Below are positions 43,637 to 54,955 of a stretch of 64,000 nucleotides of DNA, piece by piece. Below the pieces are notes generated by a model. That model had not been told where the DNA came from, did no database searches, and worked only from the letters and a program-made list of their open reading frames with translations. Numbering within the stretch: the first letter of the stretch is position 1; each line of letters starts with the position of its first letter. The translations under genes and the position numbers were made by a program. Source of the stretch: Ahaetulla prasina. Taxonomy: Eukaryota; Chordata; Lepidosauria; Squamata; Colubridae. The stretch lies in NCBI RefSeq assembly GCF_028640845.1, contig NC_080542.1, positions 18,069,783-18,133,782 of the forward strand, read 5' to 3'.

Positions 43637-46490
43637 GGCTTCCGGTTTGGCTCCGCTGTGTTAATGGCGGCGATTTCAGTCCGCCCGTTCTTTGTGATTC
43701 TGTGAGAGCTGTTTAGACAGTGCTAATCTTCTGTCAACAGCTCGTAAATCTCTGCCCTCGGGCAAAGAGGGGGAGATGAGCATTTGAACTGAAGTTTGAG
43801 CCCCCAAGAAAAGCCCCAGAATGATTTCTGGTGGTTTGATGGGAAACGCTCCTTCGATAGTTCAAAAAAAGCTCCAGAGTCCAGAACGCCTCTGCAAAAG
43901 CAGAGCAAAACGCAGCGTCCATCTCCGTGACTGAAAAGGATTAATGATAAATTGTCAACACGGAAGAATCGAAAGCAGGAGGGCTGGCATTTGCTTGTAA
44001 GATGATTTTAACTCCCTGACAGAGAAGTTATTTGAAGAGTGGAGATGAAGAAAGATGGCGTTTTGTTTTTTGAAAGTGAAAGCTAAGGAAATGCTGATTA
44101 CAATTGCTGGTGTGGAACCTCTAAGAAGAAAATAACAAGATTATTATTTTTTTTTTTTAAATGGAATTCTTTTTTTAAAAAAAAAATCTATTTCTTTTTT
44201 TATTATCTTTTTTTTTTACAGTGTTTAAGAAGAAAAATTTATTGGGGTTTTTTTTTCTTTTTATTCCCTCCCCCCCTTTTTTTTTTTTCTTCTTCTTCTT
44301 CTTGATATTACTTAGTTTAAAAATGGCTTTTAAGCAAAGAGATTTAACCACTTCTAAATTATTGGAAATATCTTCACTTCAGGTACGGAAATTGAAAGAA
44401 GATATTAAAGACAGTCTAAGGAATTTTTTACAGGAGCTTATGGAGGCTCATCTTTCAGAAATAGATCAAAAATTTAATGAAATGGAGAAAGAAATACTGG
44501 ATTTTAAAGATTTGGTGGAAGAGCAGAGTAAGGAGATGAAAAAATTAAAGGAATCAATTACTCCATTATTGTTATCTAGTACACAGACAGAAGAAAGACT
44601 GAATGAATTTAACCAAATTAATTTAGATTTGCAAAGGAAAATAGATGAAGTTCAAATTAATTTGAATTTAGAAAATAAAATAGATGATATTCAGGTTAAG
44701 GCTGATAAGGCAGAGGAAGAAAGGGTTATATTACAATATAAATTAATGGAATATGCTATAAGGGTAAGGGTTTAAGAGAATTTAAAGAGGAAAATTTGAA
44801 AGAGATTTTTATTCAGGCCTTTGCCCAGATAGAGGAATGGAACCAGAAGATTTTGAAGTTAATATTGAAAAATTTATCGTGTTAATTCCTGGTGGGCAAG
44901 GCAGAAGTGTTTACCGAGAGATGTGGTTATTTATTTTACAAATAAGAGGATTAGGTATGGAATTTTGCAAGCATTTTATAAAAATAAATTTCAAATATTA
45001 GGACAAGATATAATAATGATGAAGGAAATTCCTCCTAAAATGTTAAGAAAGAGAAAAGAATTTGCCTTTCTGGTGGATGAGCTTAAGAAACATCAGATAT
45101 ATTTTAGATGGGAGGTTCCAGCAGGTTTAACACTGAATTATAAAGGAAGAAAAGTATTTTCTCAATACAATTTGTAAAGCACGAGATTTTTATACTAATG
45201 TATTAAAGATTGGGAATTCTTTGTTAACAGATGTTAAGTTGAATGGTGAATAGATGGTTGAAAATGTGTAAGATAGAAGAAGGGGAGGGAGAATGTTTAA
45301 CTTTATTAAATATGATTATGGTTAATTTTTGTAAATGACTTATTGTGGATATAAATGTGTAATTTTAGGGGTACTATATGATATATTAAAGGTATAAAGG
45401 AATAGGAAGATGGAATATTGTTTAATTTTGGAGGATAGATAGTAAAATTTAGGAATTTGGATTAAATATTATATTTAAGAGATGGATGTAATGTTAATTA
45501 GAATGTAATTGTTATAATAGATATATTGTGGATGATATAGGTGTAATTTTAACAATGTTATTTGACATAAGTAAGGTAAAGTGAAGATTTTAATTATTAC
45601 AATTGACACTTTGGATATTTGTAATATTATTTGTTGTATATATAAATGTTAAAGATGTGAAAAGATGGACTATTGCTTACCCCTGAAGGTTGGACAGAAA
45701 AATTAAAGAAACTAAGTCGGAAATATGAACTATTTTTGAGAGATTGCTAAGGGAAGAAAGACATTTTAGAAGAAACCTTGGTGAATATTGGAAGATGGAA
45801 CGTTGTTTTGATATTGATTGATGAAGGTTGGATATTTAAAACTACGTACTTTATTCAAGAATAAACACTAACTCAATTGGAAACTTTGGAGAATTCTAGG
45901 AGTGGAATGGTCTGATATATAATGGAGTGGAAGAAAAGTATCTTCTTTGTCTTTGGAAGGGGAGTGGAGGTTTTAAGGAACGACTATGGATTATGATTTG
46001 TGCTAGATTTTAATTTTTGTTGTTAGTTTTATACCCTGTACTCGGTTCTCGGAAGTCCTGGGGGGTGGGGGGAGGAAGGGGAAGGGAGGGGGAGGGGGTA
46101 GAAAATGGATTGATAGTTAATGTACAAAGATGATTGAAGATGTATAATTAATGTAAGATCGGACCTGCCTGGTTACTACTTTAGAATGAAGGGAAAGAAG
46201 GAGTAGAAGAGAGAAGGAGGAAAGAGAAGAGGAGGAGGAGGAAAGGAAGGAAGGAAGAGGGGAAGAGGGAGAAGAAAGGAATAGGGAGGAAAGAGGAGAG
46301 GATGTAGATAAGAGAGGGGGAGGATGGTTATGGAAAGTAGAAGAAGGTAAAGAAGGAGAGTAAAAGGAAAAGGAAGGGGGTGGTGACCAGGCAGATCCGA
46401 TTAATTGTATATGAGGGTACATTAAATATGTTATTGGATATGTTATTGGATAAGAATGTCAAAATAAAACTTTTTAAGACAAAAAAAAAA
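43637..46490 (+). mobile_element. L1 element lacking ORF2 (HAL1-like)
   Basis: Flanked by a perfect 15-bp duplication AAGATTTTGACCACC (43622-43636 and 46491-46505) and ending in a poly(A) run. It begins GGCTTCCGGTTTGG, which looks like a genuine 5' end, followed by a 5' UTR and ORF1 (44323-45177). It then passes directly to non-coding AT-rich sequence, a purine-rich G/A tract (46050-46380) typical of an L1 3' UTR, and the tail. No ORF2 sequence (endonuclease/RT) is visible. At 2.85 kb with both ends, it matches the half-L1 organisation known from mammals. Confidence 0.88.
44323..45177 (+). pseudogene. L1 ORF1 (RNA-binding protein), frameshifted
   Basis: MAFKQRDLTTSKLLEIS opens a long heptad coiled coil (about residues 15-150, EMEKEILDFKDLVEEQSKEMKKL). 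The frame breaks at about 44772 with one base missing, so a TAA interrupts. The RNA-recognition part is scrambled, and the C-terminal domain resumes at 44923-45177 (QILGQDIIMMKEIPPKMLRKRKEF, FRWEVPAGLTLNYKGRK). ORF1 trimers coat L1 RNA. This copy is dead. Confidence 0.88.
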
Positions 46491-46634
46491 AAGATTTTGA
46501 CCACCCCTGTACATAACTTATATTAAAAGCACAGACACACAATGGAACCTATTCCAAATTTGCAGCTAAGAATTGGACTGAATAAATTTACTTCAGACCC
46601 CAATTATTTCATAATCCTACCCAACAGTTCTAAG

Positions 46635-46990
46635 GAATACGGTGGCTTAGTGGATAAGACGCTGAGCTTGTTGATCGAAAGGTCGGCAGTTCAGTGATTC
46701 AAATTCCTAGTGCCGCATAAGGGGGTGAGCTCCTGTTCCTTGACCCAGCTTCTGCCAACCTAGCAGTTTGAAAGCATGTAAAAAATGCAACTAGAAAAAT
46801 AGGGACTACCTTTGGTGGGAAGGTAACAGTGTTCCATGCGCCTTTGGTGTTTAGTCATGCCGGCCATGTGACCACAGAGATGTCTTCTGACTGCGCTGGC
46901 TCTTCGGCTTTGAAATGGAGATGAGCACCGCCCCCTAGAGTCAGGAACAACTAGACGTTATGTGCGAGGGGAACCTTTACCTTTATTTAC
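46635..46990 (+). mobile_element. tRNA-derived SINE (Sauria-like)
   Basis: Same family and order as 26445-26812, including CTTTGGTGGGAAGGTAACAG, GGCTCTTCGGCTTTGAAATG and the end GGGGAACCTTTACCTTTA. Confidence 0.85.
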
Positions 46991-47290
46991 CCAACAGTCG
47001 TAGGCTGCCTTAACAGATGGATAAAAGCAAGGTCATATGGAGGGTTAATACTGCTTCATAATATCTTGGAAAGACCACATTTGGAATATCACATCCAGTT
47101 TTGTTCGCCACAATATAAAAAAGATGTTGAGACTCTAGAAAGGGTGCAGAGAAGAGATTAGGGGACTGGAAGATGAAACATGAATAACGGTTGCAGAAAT
47201 TAGGTATGTCTAGTCTCTTCAAAGAAGGACTGGGGTGGCCTGATAGAATTCCGATATTTGAGGGGCATTTGAAAGACAACTCACTTCAAT
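46990..47290 (+). mobile_element. CR1 fragment
   Basis: Homologous to 35510-35705 (GGGTTAATACTGCTTCATAAT, TTTGGAATATCACATCCAG), continuing the duplicated block after the L1 and SINE insertions. Confidence 0.75.
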
Positions 47291-47299
47291 GGCCTTGTA

Positions 47300-48155
47300 A
47301 CTAAGGTCAGATTGTTTAATCTCAATATATCACCAGAGCATGTGAAGCATATCTGCTACAATGGAGATGCAAATGGGGATGCTATGGTCACTCGTGAGAC
47401 CTGGCTGAAATTTCGTCATTACTCATCCATGAAAAATACCAGATGAGAAATAGGACTAATTTTCTATCATTTTTATTTATTCACATTTTTTTCTTTGCCA
47501 TGGCACAGTGGAGTTCTTTGCATTCACTTGCATCTATAGAGCGGGTCAAAAACACTCAAGACAGTGGCCATAACTGGACAAGTGAAGACCCGCATGACAT
47601 ATAACCATTGTATGGACTTTTAGCTACATGTCTGCAGCCATGAGGTTTTGGCCTGCCCCCCCTCCCTTACAGAAGGAGGGGGGCAGATTTCTGAAACAAA
47701 CATTTCTGTTTGTTTCATAAATCTGTAAAACTGAAATAAATCATCCACGATATTCGGGGAACCTCACATTTCATGCTAACTGAGACCAAAAGTGCCATAT
47801 TTGTTAATCCGGAAGAAATATAGGCAGTGAAAATAGAAGAGGGTCTCCACTCCCACCGCATTTAATTAAATGAGAAAAAGGTAGGAAGAATCTTCCTGAA
47901 GATTCTTCATCACTAATTCATCCAAGAATGCGCCTTGTTACCAACATGCCAACTAAGAAATTCTAGAAGTTGAAGTCCACATATTTTAATATTGTCAGCT
48001 TAAAAAAAACACTGCTCTAGCCTGTGATAGACTGAAGAAAGGTTATTACAAGTTAAATATGTTCCATATATTCTGTGCTTTCCCCTCCCAGACAGTAGTT
48101 ATGCATTTTTTTCTCTTTACAAATTTTTTTCTCTTTACAAAAGTATAGGTAAGGG
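47300..48155. other. Gene-free stretch with a copy of 50810-51035
   Basis: 47340-47610 is similar to 50810-51035 (GAGACCTGGCTGA, GAATTCTTTGCATTC-type text) and continues at 52085 beyond the CR1, so that CR1 inserted into the other copy. No gene. Confidence 0.55.
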
Positions 48156-48156
48156 T

Positions 48157-48520
48157 CTATTCTAATGAAGAGAAGGACCAGGAGAGACATGATAGCAGTG
48201 TTCCAATATTTGAGGGGCTGCCACAGAGAGGAAGGGGGGTCAAGCTATTTTCCAAGGCACCTGAAGGCCAGACAAGGAATGATGGATGGAAACTGATCAA
48301 GGAGAAATTCAACCAAGAACTAAGGAGAAATTTCCTGACAGTGATAACAATCAACCAATGGAACAGCTTGCCTTTAGAAGTTGTAGGAGCTTCATCACTG
48401 GGAGCTTTCAAGAAGAGACTGAACTGCCATCAGGCAGAAATGGTGTAGGGTCTCCTACTTGGGTGGGGGTTGGAGTAGATGACCTACAAAGTCCCTTCCA
48501 ACTCTGTTAATCTGTTAAAA
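48157..48520 (+). mobile_element. CR1 3' fragment
   Basis: CR1 3' text ending CCCTTCCAACTCTGTTAATC. Confidence 0.85.
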
Positions 48521-48955
48521 ACACATAGGAATATAGAAGTGTGATCCATTACAGATAAACATACGTGCAGATTAGTTATATTTGTTCTTAATATAAGAAC
48601 CATGCTGGAAATCCCATCTTCCTTCTGGCCAACTCTTTATATTTGTACAAGTGAGCAGTAGCTTCTATTTATTGAAGGAGTTCCACGTTGTCCTTACTCA
48701 GAGGCCTTCTGCTGCTTGAGAAGCTTCAGATGTTCATGTCTTTTTCACTAACTGTTTCACCATTGGTGATAAGGCAATATCCAGCTGTGAAATATGTCCA
48801 TGCATAATCATGCTCTCTTCAAGAACGTCCTTCCACACATGAACTTTCTTTTTCTATTTTGAAATTAACGTCTGTCCATGTTCACTTCTCCTTTTTTGGA
48901 GGTGGGTCAATTGCAGCTCTTTCCTGCTCCTTCTCTCCCTTGCAGGTGGACCATT

Positions 48956-49036
48956 TATATAATGGGACCATAGAAGCAGAAGGACAGAGGAAGATGGAAG
49001 GTTGAGAACTCATCTCTTCTTCAAGATCCCATTCAG
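48956..49036 (+). promoter_or_regulatory. Orphan RNase promoter and exon 1 (relic unit 3)
   Basis: TATATAA at 48956-48962, exon ending CATTCAG and donor GTGAGTCTAAG at 49037. It closely matches 36132-36212. The matching intron continues to about 49985 and stops inside the pyrimidine tract just before the acceptor; the coding exon is missing. Confidence 0.78.
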
Positions 49037-49985
49037 GTGAGTCTAAGAGCAGAGAAGGCTAAGATGAAGAGATCATTTTCTTATGGGCAATTTTGATTCT
49101 CACTGAACTGGATTGGGTTTGTCAATACTTAGTTGACCTGCATTTTAAATATCTTCTTTGTAGGACTTGTACCTCAGTGAAGTGCAGATCCCACTTTCCT
49201 CATGAATTTGACCCCCACTCCTTCCAATCTCATGAATGTAATTGACTTAAGTTGTTCTTGAAGTAATAATATGAAAGGAGTATTTTCCCCTTAATTTTGA
49301 CCCTATCCAGGGATGGCATCAGGGGATATAAAGCTATCTGGTGGGGGCGGGGAGAAGTGAGAGGAATGTAGTGACTAGAGACAACCAAGAGATAGTAAAG
49401 GTTGGGTGAAGTTTCCAAAAAAAAAGAGCTGATATTTGTCTGCTTTGTGTAGTAATCCAGACAAGAGACACAGCCAAGAGTACTAGCTCTACTCATATTG
49501 TAAGTTTATCTTAACGGTATCTTGCAAGTCATGAAGGTGCATCTCCCACTCCCATCACCTTTTACAATCCAAGGAAATTTCTACAAAGTTTGTCTTAACC
49601 CTGTTCCTTCTGCTGGCTCAGATGCCTCTTATCTGACCATTGCCTACCCTGTGGCTGTCTCCCAAGGTCATTGCCGTACACCTTCACAACATTGCATTGG
49701 TAGAATTTCTAATTCAAGAATGTTTGATGAGCCCTTCTATTGAGCATTAAATGAAGTCAGTTCAGAAACTAATCTAGTTCCTGTCTGAATTTGAGAATCT
49801 GGAAAACTTTCAGTGGTTTGCTTCCACCTTAATAATTCCATGGAGGAGCTTCTGAGGAAAATTCCCTAATTTTGAAAAAGTGGAAAGTCAAATATTTTCC
49901 ATCATAGCCAAAATAGAAAGGTCCCTTTCAGTGCTAGATATTTCAACCACTGGTTTCAGATGGAGATATTCATGCATCTTCTCCT
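49037..49985 (+). pseudogene. Intron relic of an RNase unit, coding exon lost
   Basis: It tracks 36213-37160 throughout (CTCCTTCCAATCTCATGA; GGGATGGCATCAGGGGATAT; AGATATTTCAACCACTGGTTTC; GATATTCATGCATCTTCTCC) and ends where an inverted unit begins. Confidence 0.8.
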
Positions 49986-50228
49986 TTTATATTAAGTACT
50001 CCAAGGACAACTCAAATTTATCTCACTTATGAGCTTGGCAGGAGTGAAGTTGAGATCACGAGGAAGGTAGTATAGTACAAGATCTATAAAGGAAGTACCT
50101 TAGAATGTAACCCAAGTTTTTTTGTTAAAAAAGTTCAAGTTTCTACATATTCAGTAGCCTAACCCAGTTCAAAATCTCCCATAAGAAAATCATCTCCACA
50201 TCTTAGCCTTCTCTAGTCTTAGACTCAT

Positions 50229-50300
50229 GTGAATGAGATCTTGGGGGGAAAATGGGTTGTCAACCTTCTGCCTTCCCCTGTCCTTCTGCTCTGTTATATA
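50229..50300 (-). promoter_or_regulatory. Inverted orphan RNase promoter and exon 1, donor destroyed
   Basis: On the minus strand: TATATAA (50294-50300), CAGAGCAGAAGGACAG, and exon end CTCATTCA followed by CATGAGTCTAAG, where the other units have GGTGAGTCTAAG, so the GT donor is lost. Upstream homology continues to about 50600 and intron homology down to about 49990, where it meets relic unit 3 head-on. Confidence 0.7.
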
Positions 50301-50599
50301 AATGTTATATAGTGAGAGGGGAGCAGGAAAGAACTTCAAGTGGCCCCCTCCTCCAAAAAAAGAGGAAGTGAGCATGGGCAGAGGTTAATTTCAAAAGAGG
50401 AAAAAAATGTTCATGTGATGCAAGGGCATTCTGGACGAGGGCATGTTTCTGCATGAACGTATTTCACAGCTGGATTCAAGCAATGCTGTTCCCTTATCAT
50501 CACTGCTGAAAACCACAACTGAAAGAGACATCTATGCCTAAGGAGGAGTGGAGTGCCCCTGAGTAAGGGCAATCTGGAAGTCCTTTTGAATGTGAAACA

Positions 50600-51035
50600 A
50601 GAACTAGCGCTCATTTGTACAAATCTGAAGATTTGGCCAAGAACGAGATATGATTTCCAGCATGATTCTTGAAAACATGGTTCTTTTTAAAAAAAACAAA
50701 ACAAAAACCAAGTACAATTAATTTGCACAGGTATATTATTTGTGTGTGTGGTGAATCACACTTTTAAATTCATTTCTGTTTGTGAGAGAGAAAAGGCCTG
50801 TCCACTCAGATGGAAATGCAATTGTGACACTGTGGTAACTCTTGAGACCTGGCTGAGATTTCATAAACACTCCTCCGTGGAAAAGATTCATGGTCAGGAG
50901 GGCTCCTTTGATATTATTATGATATACTCACACTTTTTAATTGTATTTTTGCTTTGCCATGACATACTAGAATTCTTTGCATTCCCCTGCATCCTTGGAG
51001 TGAGTGTCAAAAAAACCCTCTCTCAAGACAAAGTT
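50600..51035. other. Gene-free stretch
   Basis: Copy of 47340-47610. Short ORFs here lack domains. Confidence 0.5.
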
Positions 51036-52090
51036 TTTAGGCATTCGACAAAGTAGACCACAACCTACTTCTTTGTAAATTAGAAAAAAGTGGGATAAAT
51101 AGTTTCAACACCAGATGGATTCACAACTGGCTGAAAAACCATACTCAATGAGTAGTGCTTAAGTCTATATGGAGAGAAGTAAGCAGTGGGGTGCCACAAG
51201 ATTCTGTCTTAGGCCCAGGACTCTTCAATATCTTCATAAATGAGTTAGATGAAGGAATAGAAGGGGAACTTTCCAAATTTGCAGATGATACTAAGCTGGC
51301 AGGATGGATCTTGATAGACTTGAATACTGTGTCCTATCTAATAAAATGAAATTCAATGTAAAGAAAATTAGGTAAGAAAAACCAAATGTACTGGGTGAAA
51401 CTAGGCTTAATAGCAGTGACTATGAGAGGGATCTTGCAGTCTTAGTGGACAACCAGCTAAATATGAGCCAGCAGTGTGCAGCGGCAGCCAAAAAAGCCAA
51501 TGCAATCCTAAATTGCATTAACAGATGGATTCAATCAAGATCAAGTGAGGTACTAATACCACTCTATAAAGCCCTAGTAAGACCACATCTAGAGTACTGC
51601 ATCCAGTTTTGGTCACCACACTATAAAAAAAGATGTTTAGACTTTAGAAAAAGTGCAGAGGAGATCAACTAGGATAATTAGGCAACTGGCAACTAAAACA
51701 TATGAAGAACAGTTACAGGAACTGGGCATGGTTAGTCTAGTGAAGAGAAGGACCAGGGGAGACATGATAGCAGTGTTCCAATATTTGAGGGGCTAGCACA
51801 AAGAGGAGGGGGTCAAGCTATTTTCCAAGGCACCTGAAGGCCAGACAAGGAATAATGGATGGAAACTAACCAAGGAAAGATTCAACCTAGAAATGAGGAG
51901 GAACTTTCTGACAGTGAGAACAATCAACCAATGGAACAGCTTGCCTTTGGAAGTTGTGGGAGTTTCATCACTGGAGATTTTCAAGAAAAGATTGGACTGC
52001 CATTTGTCAGAAATGGTGTAGGTCTCCTGCTTGAGTGGGGAGTTGGACTAGATGACCTACAAGGTCCCTTCCAACTCTGTTAATCTGTTA
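51036..52090 (+). mobile_element. CR1 LINE with RT segment (broken)
   Basis: Reads through AFDKVDHNLLLCKLEK-like text, then [22 protein letters not shown] and [10 protein letters not shown] (FADD active site) at 51180-51300. A gap of sequence and frame follows, then CAAAAKKANAILNCINRW, LIPLYKALVRPHLEYC and the CR1 3' end with tail CCCTTCCAACTCTGTTAATC. The longest CR1 copy in the window. Stops and a deletion make it inactive. Confidence 0.92.
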
Positions 52091-52099
52091 ACTGTGCAA

Positions 52100-52585
52100 A
52101 TTTAAGACTTGCATGACATATAAGAGATTGGACAACCATTTGTCTGAAATGGTATAGAGGTTCCTGCTTGAGCAAGGAGTTGGACTAAAAGATCCCTTAT
52201 TGGCAATTATTAAGTCTGGGGTGTTACGTGGCAGGTACTTGTCTGTTTGAATTTTAAAGTCCCAGAGTATTTTAGCTTCTTCATTTTCTATTTGTCTATT
52301 TTGCAGTCCTAACAGTTCTTGCTTGCAGCAAATAGTATTTCTTTGAAGATCTTCCAAAGCACCATTGTTGCTATTTTTCATGCCAATGTCTGTAGTCAGT
52401 CTATATGATTTTCAGGTTGCAGCTTTTTTTCATTAATTAAGAAATTAATAGGGTTGGAAGAGACCTTGAAGGTCTTCTAGTCCAACCATCTGCTCAAGCA
52501 GGTGACCCTATGCCAATCCAGACAAGTGCTTTCCAGTCTCTTCTACAGTGATGGAGCACCCACAACTTCTGAAGACAAGTCAGGG
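52100..52585. mobile_element. CR1 fragments in both orientations
   Basis: A plus-strand CR1 scrap at about 52120-52200 and a reverse CR1 tail at about 52440-52580 (GGTTGGAAGAGACCTTGAAGG) flank about 230 bases of unassigned sequence. Confidence 0.65.
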
Positions 52586-52589
52586 TCCT

Positions 52590-53035
52590 TGAGTGGCTCA
52601 GACTGCTAAGACAGTCTGTTATTAACAGCAGCTGCTCGAGGTTGACTCAGCCTTCCATCCTTTATAAGGTAGGTAAAATGAGGACCCAGATTGTTGGGTG
52701 GGGGGCAATAAGTTGACTTTGTAAAATATACAAATAGAATGAGACTATTGCCTTATACACTGTAAGCCGCCCTGAGTCTTCGGAGAAGGGTGGGATATAA
52801 ATGTAAATTAAAAAAAAAAAATTACTGCAGGTTCAAGTCCCACCAGGCCCAAGGTTGACTCAGCCTTCCATCCTTTATAAGGTAGGTAAAATGAGGACCC
52901 AGATTGTTGGGGGCAATAAAAAAAAGCTGACTTTGTATATAATATACAAATGGATGAAGACTATTGCTTGACACAGTGTAAGCCGTCCTGAGTCTTCGGA
53001 GAAGGGTGGGATATAAATGCAAATTTAAAAAAAAG
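52590..53035 (+). mobile_element. tRNA-derived SINE, internally duplicated
   Basis: Same family as 7547-7812. The copy starts at GTGGCTCAGACTGC but lacks part of the head, and after its first A-run the region from GGTTCAAGTCCCACC to the tail is repeated. Confidence 0.82.
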
Positions 53036-53277
53036 TCATTCCACTGGTTAATTGTTCTCACTGTTAGATAATGTCACCTCAGTTCTAGATTGCTTCTCTT
53101 CTTGTTTAGTTTCCATCCATTGTCTATAGAGATTCTCAGGCATCCAAGGTGCTTTTTCAAAAGGCAACTGCACTTTCTTGTATTTCCTTGAAGATGTTTC
53201 ACTTCTCATCCAATGGATTCCATCCATTGTTTCTTGTCTTGCTTTCTGGTACTTTGGAAAATAGGTTGACCCATCTA

Positions 53278-54250
53278 GTCCTCCTAAAATTGGGACATAA
53301 ACCTGTCTTAAGTAACAAGTTGTTAGTGTTTTTTCCCCCACCAATTAAATCACTTCCAGATCTTTTTTCGTTAATAGGAAAATAAAAGAGTAATCTTACC
53401 ATGTTTTGTCTTTCTGTTTGACTTTAATATTGCTAGATGCATGGGCTGGGTATGCTTGTTATCTAATTTATTATTACAGAGTTAATATCTCAATGTATCA
53501 AGGAAGATTAAAGGGAAAAAAGAGCCAGATGTTCTTGTTAACTAGCAATGCTTTTAGAAACAGCTTATTCTTCTGCAACTCTTCACTGTTGATTGTTCAT
53601 TAAACTTTCCCTTTCATAGTCCCGCCTTTCCCCATGAGATTAAATTATGAAGTATTTTGGTACTTTGTTCCCTTTCTTTTTGTTTTCCTCCAAACACAAA
53701 TTCTACAGAGGAGAAAAGTCAATACTCAGAGAAAGCTGTGTCTGCTTTATTTTTCTGCAAAGCAACTGAGAAAAATCAAAAGGGAGACTGATACAGCCCC
53801 AGAGTTTCAGGTGAGATACTAAAATGGTTAGAGATTTTCTCTGGGCCATGATGGGTGGAAGGGGAAGTAAGATCAAGAATCATAAGGGGCAGAAAATGTT
53901 TTTGAAGGCATCTAGGCCGACCTCCTAGACAACCTTGATGAACAGTCATAAAACCAAAATTGGAAGGGGCATTTGGATTATTGCATTCAATCCATTCCAC
54001 AGGATCCCTAGTAGGATCTTTTTATCTTCCACTTCAGCTTCTCTAAAGCAGAAGTTTCTTCTTCCCTATTTTGACATCTAAATGCATTTCCCAGGTTTGG
54101 CTCAAATCTACTTCCCTATAATATCTACCTACTGTATGGAATCATTGATCTCTTGGGTCTAAGAGATCTGGAAATTTCTCTTCTCTTCTCTTTTTCTCTG
54201 GAATCCTGGAAGCGTGCCCATTCTTTTGTCTTCCTGTTCATTTGATTCTT
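53278..54250 (+). repeat. Exon-like block duplicated at 60163-61110
   Basis: The two blocks share GCAACTGAGAAAAATCAAAA followed by AGAGTTTCAG then a donor-like GTGAG (53818 and 60664), and further GCAGAAGTTxCTTCTTCCC and CTAAATGCATTxCCCAGGT text. They could be first exons of an unrecognised gene family or a different RNase promoter type. No open frame is linked. Confidence 0.5.
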
Positions 54251-54689
54251 CTCCAAAGATTCTCCTGGGAAATATTAAGTTAAGCAAACAGTGGCTAATG
54301 TGAGTCACTTTAGAAGTCAATAGGTGAAGATTTTATTTGTTTTGTTCCAAAGGGTGGTGCTTGATATCTACTTTTATAGATATCTTTTTTTCCCCTTTTC
54401 TGCTTTGACTACTGTTTTATAACTCTTGCTTTTTGATACATTCTTGAAGATTGATAAAAAATATTGGAACAAAATCCATCTGGCTGAGTTCCAATCCAGG
54501 AGAAAGGCACTGGAAATAAAATGGAGGATGGAGGCTGATTGGAAAGAAAGGTTCTCTTTATTGATGAAGCAGAACCACCAACCACGTGTGATTCAGGGAC
54601 AGCTGACAAAATGGAGTTGAGAGTGGGTGGGTTTTTATACCTTCTTTGGCCTTTGTAGTTAAATTTCCTGTTCAAATATTTTCCATTTT

Positions 54690-54840
54690 GTCAAAAATAG
54701 GAAGGTTCATTTCAGTGATAGATATTTTAATGACTGTTAGCAGATACTCATGTATCTTCTCAGCTGATTATGAACAACCTGATCAGCTGTGGCAGAGCAT
54801 GTTGTTCAAGGGATATGGCCTTGGGATCCCATTCCTTCTG
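54690..54840 (+). pseudogene. RNase coding-exon relic (5' end only)
   Basis: It matches the region before and at the start of the RNase coding exon: AGATATTTTAATGACTG, CTCATGTATCTTCTCAGCTGAT, then ATGTTGTTCAAGGGATATGG, the signal-peptide start. After about 12 codons it jumps to CCCATTCCTTCTG and GGAAAACTTTC, which are intron sequences of the intact units, so it is a rearranged remnant. Confidence 0.72.
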
Positions 54841-54879
54841 AATAGAGAATATGGAAAACTTTCATATATACATACAAAA

Positions 54880-54913
54880 ACACATACACATGCACACACA
54901 CACGCGCACGCAC

Positions 54914-54951
<38 letters not shown>

Positions 54952-54955
54952 TGCT
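54880..54955. repeat. (AC)n microsatellite
   Basis: AC/CGCAC run followed by TATATATA. Confidence 0.95.

Noticed and set aside
46117..46422. Ser/Pro-rich 101-codon minus-strand frame
   Set aside because: Reverse translation of the purine-rich L1 3' UTR tract.
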